Shown here one piece after another: positions 8,031 to 15,998 of a DNA stretch of 64,000 bases. Both the position numbers and the translations under genes were made by a program. This stretch comes from Phycisphaerales bacterium. GTDB lineage: Bacteria > Planctomycetota > Phycisphaerae > Phycisphaerales > UBA1924. The stretch covers positions 43,641-107,640 of the forward strand of contig JAJDCZ010000043.1 of assembly GCA_029260555.1 (NCBI GenBank), given 5' to 3'. The notes below the pieces were generated by a model. It ran no database searches. It saw only the letters and a program-made list of their open reading frames with translations, and was not told the origin of the DNA. The stretch's first letter is position 1, and every line of letters starts with the position of its first letter.

Positions 8031-8675
8031 ATGTTTGTAAGTGATCGGGATTTGCTGGTGGTTGAGCCGAACTTGTTTCGGGATGTGGTGTGGGTGGGTC
8101 AGAAGCTTGGTGAATCAGCTTCGGCGACGGTTGCGGGGACGACGCTGACGATGACGGGGATAGATGTTGATCTGGATCAGTCGGGCGTTGGGGCGGGGCA
8201 TGTGGCGGTGGTGGATGGGGTGGGGTATGAGGTGATAGCTCGACTTGGGATTGACAGCGCGACGATTTCGCGGGTTCGGTTGACGGATCAGGATGCGGTG
8301 ATTGTGCCTAGCCCGGTGGCGGGGGTGCGGGCGTTTGTGATGACATTTGGGCCGATGATGGCGGTGGTGCATCGGCGGATTTTGCTGATGCTTGGGATTG
8401 ATCCTGATGGGGCGGTTGAGGATTCGTTGAGTGAGTCGAGCATTGTAAATCCAAAGGCGTTGAGATTGGTGGAGGTGTTTGGGACGCTGCACATGGTGTA
8501 TTCAGCAGCGTCGGTGCTGGGTGGGCCTGAGTCGTCATATGGTCAGCGGGCCGAGGTGTATCGGAGGCTGTTCTGCCAGGAACGAGGGCGGGTGTGGGTT
8601 CGGATGGATATTGATGGCGATGGGGTGGCGGATTCAACACGGCGGTTGAATGCTGCGATGCTGGAGCGGGGGTGA
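8031..8675 (+). CDS. Cassette protein, possible head-tail connector
   Basis: 214-residue protein directly after the capsid gene. It starts FVSDRDLLVVEPNLFRDVVW and has a beta-rich N-terminal half of about 100 residues built around short repeats of the form GTTLTMTG and VAVVDGVGYEVIARLG. The C-terminal half (FGTLHMVYSAASVLGGPESS, then YRRLFCQERGRVWVRMDIDGDG) is more helical. Its place between capsid and small tail-like genes suggests a head-completion or connector subunit, but I do not recognise the family. A GGGGGTG ribosome-binding sequence precedes ATG 8031. The stop is three bases before the next start, so translation is probably coupled. Confidence 0.5.
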   Translation: MFVSDRDLLVVEPNLFRDVVWVGQKLGESASATVAGTTLTMTGIDVDLDQSGVGAGHVAVVDGVGYEVIARLGIDSATISRVRLTDQDAVIVPSPVAGVRAFVMTFGPMMAVVHRRILLMLGIDPDGAVEDSLSESSIVNPKALRLVEVFGTLHMVYSAASVLGGPESSYGQRAEVYRRLFCQERGRVWVRMDIDGDGVADSTRRLNAAMLERG

Positions 8676-8678
8676 GCG

Positions 8679-9122
8679 ATGCTGGTGTTGAATCCGAGGC
8701 GGGTGTGGCTTGATGGCAAGCGGATTGAAAGTGTGAGTGTGATCGTGGTTGATCGCAAGGGTCAGAAGGTGGTGCTGGAGTGGTCGGACTTTGGGCCATA
8801 TGCGGTGATGGGGGATGTTGTTGAGCAGCGCGTGACGATTCGGTTGGTGCATGGGCTTGATGAAGATGCGCTGGATGTGCCAAAGCCTGGCGATGAGATG
8901 CTGCTGGAGTTTTATGTTTCAAACGGGACCAGTGAGGCGCAGCGGAGCAAGGCGTCTGCCCGTGTGGTGGTGACGGAGGTTCGTCACGAACTTTCACAGG
9001 CCAAGGGTGCTTTGCGGACGATTGTGATGGAGGCGATTGATGCGTTTGATAATGCCAGCAGTAGCGGGGCGAACGATCCGATCGTGATTGTGAATGATGC
9101 TGGCGCTGGGGTTGGGGTTTGA
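8679..9122 (+). CDS. Cassette protein of unknown function
   Basis: 147-residue mostly beta protein. It begins MLVLNPRRVWLDGKRIESVS, with VVLEWSDFGPYAVMGDVVEQ next and a VPKPGDEMLLEFYVSNGTSE stretch before an ARVVVTEVRHELSQAKGALR strand region. It ends in an A/G/V-rich tail. The small beta-barrel look and its place suggest a neck or tail-tube-like subunit, but this is inference. The start codon is three bases after the previous stop. No signal peptide or membrane helix is present. Confidence 0.5.
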   Translation: MLVLNPRRVWLDGKRIESVSVIVVDRKGQKVVLEWSDFGPYAVMGDVVEQRVTIRLVHGLDEDALDVPKPGDEMLLEFYVSNGTSEAQRSKASARVVVTEVRHELSQAKGALRTIVMEAIDAFDNASSSGANDPIVIVNDAGAGVGV

Positions 9123-9148
9123 ATGGAGCGATGCTGGGGGGATAGAAG

Positions 9149-9526
9149 ATGAGCAGTTCGTACAAGTCGCTGGATATTTTCGGGTCTGGGCCTCATCGGT
9201 TTTCGCTGGGCAAGGAGGGGCTGTATGTTGTGTCCAATGCTGCTGTGGCTGGGCCGACGGTGCCCGGGTCGTTGGCGTATGGGCTTTTGGAGCTTGATGT
9301 GGTGGTGACGGGGCGTCTGGTGGCGGCGAGTGAGGCTGCGTTGTGGACGATTCGTGATGCGGTGACGGCGTTGCTGGTGCAGCCTCAGACCGAGGGGGTT
9401 TTGGTGGATCATCACGGACGGACCTGGACGGGGATGAAGTTTATTCGCTTTGAAACGGCGGATCTGGTAGATCGAGGGCGCGTGGTGTCGGTGGGATACA
9501 CCGCGATTTTCCGGGATCAGTTGTAG
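9149..9526 (+). CDS. Cassette protein, tail-completion-like
   Basis: 125-residue protein. It starts MSSSYKSLDIFGSGPHRFSL and contains LDVVVTGRLVAASEAALWTI, RDAVTALLVQPQTEGVLVDH and RFETADLVDRGRVVSVGYTA. The pattern of a terminal beta strand, a helix of the form AALWTIRDAVTALL and a final strand pair resembles small phage tail-terminator or baseplate proteins, and length and position fit. No family is recognised with certainty. A GGGGGG-type ribosome-binding sequence lies about eight bases before ATG 9149. Confidence 0.5.
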   Translation: MSSSYKSLDIFGSGPHRFSLGKEGLYVVSNAAVAGPTVPGSLAYGLLELDVVVTGRLVAASEAALWTIRDAVTALLVQPQTEGVLVDHHGRTWTGMKFIRFETADLVDRGRVVSVGYTAIFRDQL

Positions 9527-9558
9527 TGTGGGTTTGATTGGCGTGTGGATGGGGGTGA

Positions 9559-9840
9559 ATGATGCCTGAGGTAGAGGTTGCGGGATTGGTGGCGCAGTTT
9601 GGTGTAGCGGGGTTGATTGGGTGGATGTGGCTTACAGAGCGGCGCAGTGCACTGAGTCGGGAGAAGCAGCTTAACGAGGCTCATGAGCAGGTGATTGATC
9701 AGAAGCAGGAGATCAGCGTACTGGTGGATGTGGTTAAGGCCAACACTCGGGCGGTGACCGCACTTGAAGCAGGACAAAGGCGGTTGATGGATATGATCGA
9801 GGGAAAGATGGTGCAGGTTGATCGTGTCGAGGGTGGGTGA
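9559..9840 (+). CDS. Small membrane-anchored coiled-coil protein (holin-like or anchor)
   Basis: 93-residue protein. A hydrophobic segment at about residues 8-26 (VAGLVAQFGVAGLIGWMWL) is followed by a charged helix with heptad spacing (RREKQLNEAHEQVIDQK-like) to the end. Such one-helix-plus-coil proteins occur at the end of phage structural modules, where some act as holin or spanin partners. With only one membrane segment it is not a classical two- or three-helix holin. It could instead hold particles at the membrane. ATG 9559 and ATG 9562 are both possible after GGGGGTG. It is the last gene of the cassette. Confidence 0.5.
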   Translation: MMPEVEVAGLVAQFGVAGLIGWMWLTERRSALSREKQLNEAHEQVIDQKQEISVLVDVVKANTRAVTALEAGQRRLMDMIEGKMVQVDRVEGG

Positions 9841-9903
9841 TGCGTCAAGCTAAAGTCGAGTACCATAACACAGCGATCACAAAGACCATGACAGACAAAG
9901 GCG

Positions 9904-10512
9904 ATGTGGATGAGCACCCGTTTACACAAACAACAAAGAATCATGACAGCACTTGGGAGTGTGCTGATGGTTGCAGGGCTGGCGGGTTGTGCTTCGAGTG
10001 GCTCTTCAGGAAACGAAGTTGGGTATCAAGGCTCTAACAAAAGCGGTGTTGAGCGCGGGTTGCTGGTCAGTCCGTTTGTTCCAGACTCGATTCGTGTGCA
10101 CCCTCTGACGCGGGCTGTGCGAGGTGATGGTAAGGTGGGGGGTGGGGGATGGCTGATTGTGTTGCATGTTGAGGTTGCGGATGCGTGGGGGGATCCGGTG
10201 AAGGCACTGGGATCGCTGCGTATTGAGTTGACTGATGAGACAAGCGGGCAGAGTGGGGGTGATCAGAGGCTGGTTTGGCCGATTGATCTGAGTGAGCCGG
10301 GCGCGAACTCTGCAGCGTATGACCCGGTGACGGGTGCGTATCGGATTCAGCTTGCAGGGCTTGAGGGCTGGTTTGATGGAGCTGACGGAAGTGTTGGTGG
10401 CCGATATCGACTGCGCGTTGTGTTTAAAACGATCAATGCACAGGGCAAGGTTGTGTATCTGCGCGATGATTATGGGCTGCGGGTTTCAGCAGCTCAGCTT
10501 GAGGATAAGTAA
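9904..10512 (+). CDS. Lipoprotein of unknown function
   Basis: 202-residue exported lipoprotein. The signal region runs from a short basic start to MVAGLAGC, a good lipobox with Cys29, followed by a Ser/Gly-rich spacer. The mature part is beta-rich and contains GGGWLIVLHVEVADAWGDPV, then ALGSLRIELTDETSGQSGGD and YRLRVVFKTINAQGKVVYLR, similar in style to planctomycete envelope lipoproteins. No enzyme motif is seen. It starts 63 bases after the virion-like cassette on the same strand, so it could be co-transcribed or simply adjacent. It converges closely on the amidohydrolase-like gene, with only 11 bases between the stops. Confidence 0.7.
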   Translation: MWMSTRLHKQQRIMTALGSVLMVAGLAGCASSGSSGNEVGYQGSNKSGVERGLLVSPFVPDSIRVHPLTRAVRGDGKVGGGGWLIVLHVEVADAWGDPVKALGSLRIELTDETSGQSGGDQRLVWPIDLSEPGANSAAYDPVTGAYRIQLAGLEGWFDGADGSVGGRYRLRVVFKTINAQGKVVYLRDDYGLRVSAAQLEDK

Positions 10513-10523
10513 CACGGGTGAAG

Positions 10524-11882
10524 CTAGTTGTTGTCGGGGAGCATGTTGAGCTGACGATAGCGCTCACGGTATTTTTCATTGAGTTTGGTTTGTTTGTTGG
10601 ACAGGTCAATGTATTTGCCATCGATCAGGGCGTGATTGATGTGGGTGGTGATTTGGAGGGGGTTGCCTGTGGTTACGATGAGCGTGGCGGCTTTGCCTGG
10701 TTCGATGGAGCCGAGCGTTTCGTCGATGTTGAGGATTTGCGCTGCCCAGAGTGTGATTGATTTGAGTGCGAGGGCGGGGTCCAGGCCATAGGCTGCTGCG
10801 GTGGCGGCGCTGTGGCGCAAGCCTCGTTCGTGTGCGGTTCTTTCGCCGCTGGCCAGGCACCAGCGAATGCCTGCATTCTGGAGGCGAAGGGGAAGTGTGA
10901 ACGCTTCGTCATATGGTGAGTCTGCTCGTTTGGGGAAGCGGTGGGTGCCGGTGATGATGACGGGAACATCATGTTCAATGAGGAGTGTGGCGGCTTGGGG
11001 CGCATCGCGGCCGCCGACGATGACGGGCTGGAGTTTGCGCCCGATTGCCCAGGTTACAGCGGAAGTGATCTGATCGATGTCATTTGCATTGATGAAGACG
11101 GGATTTTGAGAATCAGCGCCGGGCAGAATGTTGAGCATGGACTGATAGCGAATGTCGATGGGAGTTGCAGGATCAGCCTTGCGGGCCAGGGCGTAAAGCT
11201 CAGCAGCGTCAAAGAATGTGTTGATTTTTGCGAGGCGTTCCTTGATCTGTTTTTTTTGTTCAGATTCGGTGCGGTTCATCCACCAGTCATGAACAGGACG
11301 GACACTGGGCCAGTTGATGACCAGGCCAGCATCAGGTTTGATCGCAAGGTCTTCGGTGGTCCATCCATCCATGCGGATGATGGAGGCTCTGCCGGGGATG
11401 GTGCCTCCGGTTGGGATGACGCCGACGGTGAGGATGCCTGCGGATCTGGTGACGGGGATGACGGTTGAATCAGGATTGATGGCAACGGATGCACGAACTT
11501 CGGGTGTGAACTGACCGACTTCATCACGATCTCTGGTGGAGCGCACAGCAGCGATTTCAATAAGCCCGGTGCCTGTTATAGCACCGATGAGTCCTGGGTA
11601 GACATGCAAGCCTGAAGCCTTGATGATCTGCATGCCGGGTGCGGGTTTGAAGGAATCAGCTGAGTTATCCTGGCCGACAGCAGTGATGATGCCTTGATCG
11701 AAAGTTACGAAGCTGTTGGAGTAGTTGTCGCCTGAGATGGTGTGGATGGTGGCGCCGATAATGGCGATGGGATGATTCTGTGGCGGAGCTTTGTGCGTCA
11801 GATCTTGCGCTTGAGTGCTGATTGAAGCCAGTGAGATGAGACTGACGGTGAATGAAGCAAGGAATGTTCTGGTAATGGTCAT
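10524..11882 (-). CDS. Exported amidohydrolase-fold protein lacking the first metal motif
   Basis: 452-residue secreted or periplasmic protein with a signal peptide (TRTFLASFTVSLISLASIST, then QAQ). The amidohydrolase superfamily layout is visible: the beta-sandwich start IAIIGATIHTISG, LHVYPGLIG, and near the end GLDPALALKSITLWAAQILN, SIEPGKAATLIV and ALIDGKYIDLS. The canonical PGLID-x-HxH is changed to PGLIGAITGTG, so two metal ligands are missing and hydrolysis by the usual mechanism is doubtful. The frame is open to 11981, but the ATG at 11882 begins the signal peptide. It lies 56 bases downstream of the double-domain paralogue and probably shares its transcript. Confidence 0.78.
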   Translation of the reverse strand: MTITRTFLASFTVSLISLASISTQAQDLTHKAPPQNHPIAIIGATIHTISGDNYSNSFVTFDQGIITAVGQDNSADSFKPAPGMQIIKASGLHVYPGLIGAITGTGLIEIAAVRSTRDRDEVGQFTPEVRASVAINPDSTVIPVTRSAGILTVGVIPTGGTIPGRASIIRMDGWTTEDLAIKPDAGLVINWPSVRPVHDWWMNRTESEQKKQIKERLAKINTFFDAAELYALARKADPATPIDIRYQSMLNILPGADSQNPVFINANDIDQITSAVTWAIGRKLQPVIVGGRDAPQAATLLIEHDVPVIITGTHRFPKRADSPYDEAFTLPLRLQNAGIRWCLASGERTAHERGLRHSAATAAAYGLDPALALKSITLWAAQILNIDETLGSIEPGKAATLIVTTGNPLQITTHINHALIDGKYIDLSNKQTKLNEKYRERYRQLNMLPDNN

Positions 11883-11938
11883 GGCAGGTGGCCTGTAATT
11901 GTCAAGAGGTGTCCGGGCGAGTTGGATGGATGCTGGGA

Positions 11939-14900
11939 TCAGTGATTGATGATTGAGAGATTGGTGTCGCACTGGCTGCAATCAAGCGAATCGGTGGGTT
12001 GATTGTTGAGGTATCGCTGCATCATGGTTTTGCGGACCTGATCAGCGATGAAATATTGTTCAGGAGTTTTGTCATCGTTGGACTCGGGTTCTGTTTCTTT
12101 GTCCTCGTCGTCAGAGTCGCTCTTTGTTGGTTTCTTTTGAGCAAGGAGTTTCTGGATGATGCGTTGTCTTTCAGCGGTGATTTGCTGGCGGAAGGCGGCA
12201 TCGCGCTGGAGAGAAAAATATTCTCTGCCATCGATCCAGGTTGCGGTGCAGCGGGAGAGAGTTGAAAGCGGGTCACCAGACCAGATTGCAAGGTCTGCAT
12301 CTTTGCCGACTTCCAGGGAGCCTGCAGATTTGTCGATGCCGAGTTGAATGGCGGGGTTGATGGTGACGAATTTGAGTGCTTCAGAGGGGTTGAGCCCGCC
12401 ATAGGCGACGGCTTTGGCAGCTTCGGAGTTCATGCGTCTTGCCAGTTCATCTGAATCAGAGTTGAAGCTGACGACGACGCCGACATCGTGCATGATGGCG
12501 CCGTTGTAGGGGATGGCATCAACCACTTCAAACTTGTATGCCCACCAGTCGCTGAAGGATGAGGCTCCGATGGCGGTTTCCTTGATGATGTCAGCGACTT
12601 TGTAGCCTTCAAGAATGTGCTGAAATGTTCCGATTTTGAAACCGAAGCTCTGGGCGACTCTGGCCAGCATGAGGATTTCATCCTGTCGGTAGCTGTGGCA
12701 ATGGATGAGGCGATCGCCTGAAAGAATCTGGGCGAGGATGTCAAGTTCAAGATCACGCCGGGGTTCGTCGAGTGTTGCGATGCGCTTGTTCTGTTCTTGC
12801 GTAGTAATGCGCAGGCGGCGAATAGACTGGACAATATCTTCATACTCTGCGCGAGCTTTGGCGTATGCACGGGCCGCGGTGAAGCGGTCAAGATAAAAAG
12901 ATTCAACGCCCATGCGGGTTTGTGGGTAGCGAGTGGTGAAGCGAGAGCCCCAGTTTGATTGCTTGACATTTTCACCGAGTGCGAACTTGATGCCTGGCTT
13001 GGCGTTCTGGAAGCGCATGTCATTGGGGTTTGAGACACCCCAGCGGACTTTATGGGTTTGGCTTTGGCCACCGACGGGGTTGGCTGAGCCATGCAGGGAG
13101 TTGACGGTGGTGATGCCTCCAGCGAGCTGGCGGTACCAGTTGATGTGGTCGGGGTCGATGTCGTCAGCGATGCGGACTTCTGCGGTGGAAGCCTGGGTGC
13201 CTTCGTTGACGCCTGCAGCAAAGAGGCCGGTGTGGCTGTGAGCATCGATGAGACCCGGTGTGATGTGAGCACCGTTCAGATCGATTGTGACGGGATCGTG
13301 CTTGGTCATGACATCGATTGGGCCGGTGCCCAAGGCGATGATTTTTCCTTCTTCGATGACGATCCAGTCATTGTTGATGATGTTGTCCGGGCTGCTGGTC
13401 CAGATGGTGGCGTTGGTGAAGATAACGGTTTGCTGCTCGGGGATGGAAGGCGAAGCGTATGGGCCGAAGGGATAGCCTGGCAGGTCTTCGGGCGGGAGGT
13501 CGTCGTTATCAGCTTCATCAATATTCTGGTCAGCGGTGTTTTTGTCAGCAGCAACAATGGGCTGATCGCGTGTGGCGGTCCACTGGAAGGAATGACCATC
13601 GGGCGAGATGCCGGTGCCTATGAGTTTGTTGTTGGTGAATACGCCTGACAAGGTATATGAACCTTTGGAATCATCCTCATCGTCGATGAGAAAGCTCACG
13701 GTGTTGGCATCGAGCTTGACCTTGCGGGCTTTGCCTTTGGTTTCTTCTTCTTGAGTTTTAATGGTATTGCCATCGAACACAAGAGCCATGGAAAAGTTCT
13801 CGCCAACGCGAAGGGTCCATGCGCCATCGAGCTTTGGTCCTGGTGCCGGGTTAATTTCATAACGGCGGCCCTGGATCCAGACATCGCGGATTTTGGTGTC
13901 TTTGTCAAAGAGAGGTCCATCTGCAACGACGAGGCTTGCAGCCTTGTTGACTTCAACGGTGCCTAGCGTTTCGTCGATGCCAAGCATCTCAGCGGGGGTG
14001 ATTGTGAGCATCGCAAGAGCGTCTGGCTCACTTAGACCAACCTTGATAGCACGGCGAAGGTTGTCCATGAATGATTGTTTTTTGGGCAGCTTGCCAGTTG
14101 TGATCGCGACGGTCAGGCCTGCATCGATGAGCCTGTAGGGATTGGTGGGTGCCTGTTCCCAGGTCATCAGTGTGCGCAGGTCAACAGCATCAGCACGCCC
14201 CACGGTGGAAACATCTGGCTTTGCTGGAAAGCGCAGGGGGAGAATGATGGGGGTGTTGGTCTGGGCGATGGCATCGAGTCTGCGGAACTCCATGCCTGAG
14301 CCGAGGATGATGACAGAACGGCTGGTTTCTTTGCCTATCTCGGTAGCGCGGAGCACTTCGAGTTCATTTTTGACATCAAACACGAGAGGGAGCTTTGCGC
14401 CCGTGCTGTCAGTGAGTGTGTCCAGTGCGTTTTGGGGCAGTTGGGGGTTGCGACCATGAGCGCGAGCTTGCCACTGGGCGTCCATCAGTGTTTGCCGGAC
14501 CAGTGCGATTGCGCCCATGAGTGATGAGGGGTAAGCCTGGTCGAGGCTTGGTGATCGGCTTCCTCTTTCAAAGGCCAACGCGTGGTAGGCACGATCTTTG
14601 TAAATCACGGGTGCCTGGGCGCTGGAAGTTTCAGCGGGATCAGAAAGGGAGATAATCGCGGAGGTGCCTTTGAAGATGCCATCCCTGGGTGCAATGGCTG
14701 CAGCGACGAAACCCATTTTGCGGAGCGACTGGGCTTTGGTTTTGTCAAGGCCTGCACCAAGAAGTGCAGAGCGGCTGGGATGGACCTTGGAGTTCCAGTG
14801 TTGTGTGAGATGATCGCTATAAGGCGTGTCAGCATCAACGGGAACCCAGGCATCGATGAGACCCGGGTAGATGTGCAAGCCTGATGCGTTGTGGAGCTGA

Positions 14901-15178
14901 GCACCCGCGGGAGCTGCGGGCGGTACGCCTCCGGGCTGCCCTGCCAGCACGCTGACGATGATGCCATCGCGCATGACGACGGTGGCGTGTTCGAGAACTT
15001 CGCCCGGCGAGACATGGACAGTTGTGTTGATCAAGGCATGCCAGGATGGGTCGTTGTGCCTTGGGCCGTTCTCTGGCGAAGCCAGTGGAGAATCGCTGGT
15101 GGGCTGGGCGAAAAGGATCGAGTTGAAAGCAAAGAGTGCAATCAGCAAAGAACAATAAGATGGAAGTCGTGTTTTCAT
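11939..15178 (-). CDS. Exported double-domain amidohydrolase
   Basis: 1079-residue exported protein with a signal peptide (SYCSLLIALFAFNSILFAQ). Two amidohydrolase domains are in tandem. The first, about residues 50-500, has LHIYPGLIDAWVPVDADTPY in place of the HxH motif and is probably inactive. The second, about 570-1000, has TPGLIDAHSHTG with the HxH ligands, a further His region (LIHCHSYRQDE), GTFQHILEG and a likely catalytic Asp in VVSFNSDSDELARRM. A charged tail (KPTKSDSDDEDKETEPESND) ends the protein. It resembles imidazolonepropionase/prolidase-like exported amidohydrolases; the substrate is unknown. The divergent gene at 15331 lies 152 bases upstream. Confidence 0.83.
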   Translation of the reverse strand: MKTRLPSYCSLLIALFAFNSILFAQPTSDSPLASPENGPRHNDPSWHALINTTVHVSPGEVLEHATVVMRDGIIVSVLAGQPGGVPPAAPAGAQLHNASGLHIYPGLIDAWVPVDADTPYSDHLTQHWNSKVHPSRSALLGAGLDKTKAQSLRKMGFVAAAIAPRDGIFKGTSAIISLSDPAETSSAQAPVIYKDRAYHALAFERGSRSPSLDQAYPSSLMGAIALVRQTLMDAQWQARAHGRNPQLPQNALDTLTDSTGAKLPLVFDVKNELEVLRATEIGKETSRSVIILGSGMEFRRLDAIAQTNTPIILPLRFPAKPDVSTVGRADAVDLRTLMTWEQAPTNPYRLIDAGLTVAITTGKLPKKQSFMDNLRRAIKVGLSEPDALAMLTITPAEMLGIDETLGTVEVNKAASLVVADGPLFDKDTKIRDVWIQGRRYEINPAPGPKLDGAWTLRVGENFSMALVFDGNTIKTQEEETKGKARKVKLDANTVSFLIDDEDDSKGSYTLSGVFTNNKLIGTGISPDGHSFQWTATRDQPIVAADKNTADQNIDEADNDDLPPEDLPGYPFGPYASPSIPEQQTVIFTNATIWTSSPDNIINNDWIVIEEGKIIALGTGPIDVMTKHDPVTIDLNGAHITPGLIDAHSHTGLFAAGVNEGTQASTAEVRIADDIDPDHINWYRQLAGGITTVNSLHGSANPVGGQSQTHKVRWGVSNPNDMRFQNAKPGIKFALGENVKQSNWGSRFTTRYPQTRMGVESFYLDRFTAARAYAKARAEYEDIVQSIRRLRITTQEQNKRIATLDEPRRDLELDILAQILSGDRLIHCHSYRQDEILMLARVAQSFGFKIGTFQHILEGYKVADIIKETAIGASSFSDWWAYKFEVVDAIPYNGAIMHDVGVVVSFNSDSDELARRMNSEAAKAVAYGGLNPSEALKFVTINPAIQLGIDKSAGSLEVGKDADLAIWSGDPLSTLSRCTATWIDGREYFSLQRDAAFRQQITAERQRIIQKLLAQKKPTKSDSDDEDKETEPESNDDKTPEQYFIADQVRKTMMQRYLNNQPTDSLDCSQCDTNLSIINH

Positions 15179-15330
15179 GGTTGGTACACCGTATTCGATT
15201 TCAGAGCGTTTGTCTTAATGGACGACAAGATCCGATGTGTGTCAGGAGAGTACAAGAACGCTGGGTGTGTGCAGAAAGACCGCGCAGCAGTTGATATAAC
15301 CGGCGTGAGCACCCAAAGATTCCTGAAGTT

Positions 15331-15909
15331 ATGCTATTTAGTGGAAAAACATCGCCATATCTGCCCATTGCACAGAAGCTTGGGCTTGAGTATCAGGCGA
15401 ATGCGGATAAAGCGTTTTCTCTGGCGTGGGCGGTGCTGCCCGAGCTCCAAAAATCAGGCAGAGCCAGGCATGTGATGTTCGGCCCGGTGCAGGATCATGA
15501 TCTGACCATCTTCCAGAGTTCGTACACCGTCCAGACGGGACAGGCACCGATACAGGTTTCTCACGCGGTGTATTCTGTGCCGGTGCCGGGTTGGCCTGAC
15601 ATGCACATCACGAGGTTTCGTCGGGGATGGCTCTATGCGTTTTTTTACCGCAAAGCTCGGCGTGAGCGTGTGCTCACGGGCGATGGGCTGTTTGATGGGA
15701 GGCGTGTGGTCAAGTGTGCTGACCCGGGCTTTGCACAGGTGCTGTTGACACAGGATTTGCGATCGTTTCTATTGGAAAAAGATTCGGTTGCCTGGCGTGT
15801 GGTGGGCGAGAGGCTTTGCCTGATTTATCGTGGCAACTTGCGTGCAGATCGAATCGAAGAATCCATTCAGCGACTGTATGGTTTTGTCCAGTGTGTGCCC
15901 AATCTGTAA
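15331..15909 (+). CDS. Conserved-looking hypothetical protein
   Basis: 192-residue protein without signal peptide or membrane helix. It begins MLFSGKTSPYLPIAQKLGLE and contains HDLTIFQSSYTVQTGQAPIQ, THAVYSVPVPGWPDMHIT-type text and an aromatic-rich central segment (RFRRGWLYAFFYRK). The pattern, a short N-terminal helix followed by a beta sheet with a two-strand repeat and a final helix, resembles small planctomycete proteins that average a physical trait over a beta fold. I cannot name a family. It reads away from the amidohydrolase gene, so the 152-base gap at 15179-15330 should carry promoters for both. Confidence 0.6.
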   Translation: MLFSGKTSPYLPIAQKLGLEYQANADKAFSLAWAVLPELQKSGRARHVMFGPVQDHDLTIFQSSYTVQTGQAPIQVSHAVYSVPVPGWPDMHITRFRRGWLYAFFYRKARRERVLTGDGLFDGRRVVKCADPGFAQVLLTQDLRSFLLEKDSVAWRVVGERLCLIYRGNLRADRIEESIQRLYGFVQCVPNL

Positions 15910-15928
15910 AGGGCAGTCGGTATCGCAT

Positions 15929-15961
15929 AAAAAAAAGCTGGCACCTGTCAGGCACCAGCTT
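15929..15961 (-). terminator. Intrinsic terminator of the PEP-CTERM gene
   Basis: AAGCTGG (15935-15941) pairs with CCAGCTT (15955-15961), with an inner CCTG/CAGG pairing. On the minus strand the hairpin is followed by a run of eight Ts (the A-run at 15929-15936 on the plus strand). It therefore ends minus-strand transcripts. Confidence 0.8.
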
Positions 15962-15998
15962 GCAAATATCTCATGATGGCAGTTGAGTGAGTTTTTAC

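Noticed and set aside
12430..13272. 280-codon minus-strand frame within the double amidohydrolase
   Set aside because: Alternative frame of a gene with clear domain text; Ser/Thr/Pro-rich translation typical of a shadow.
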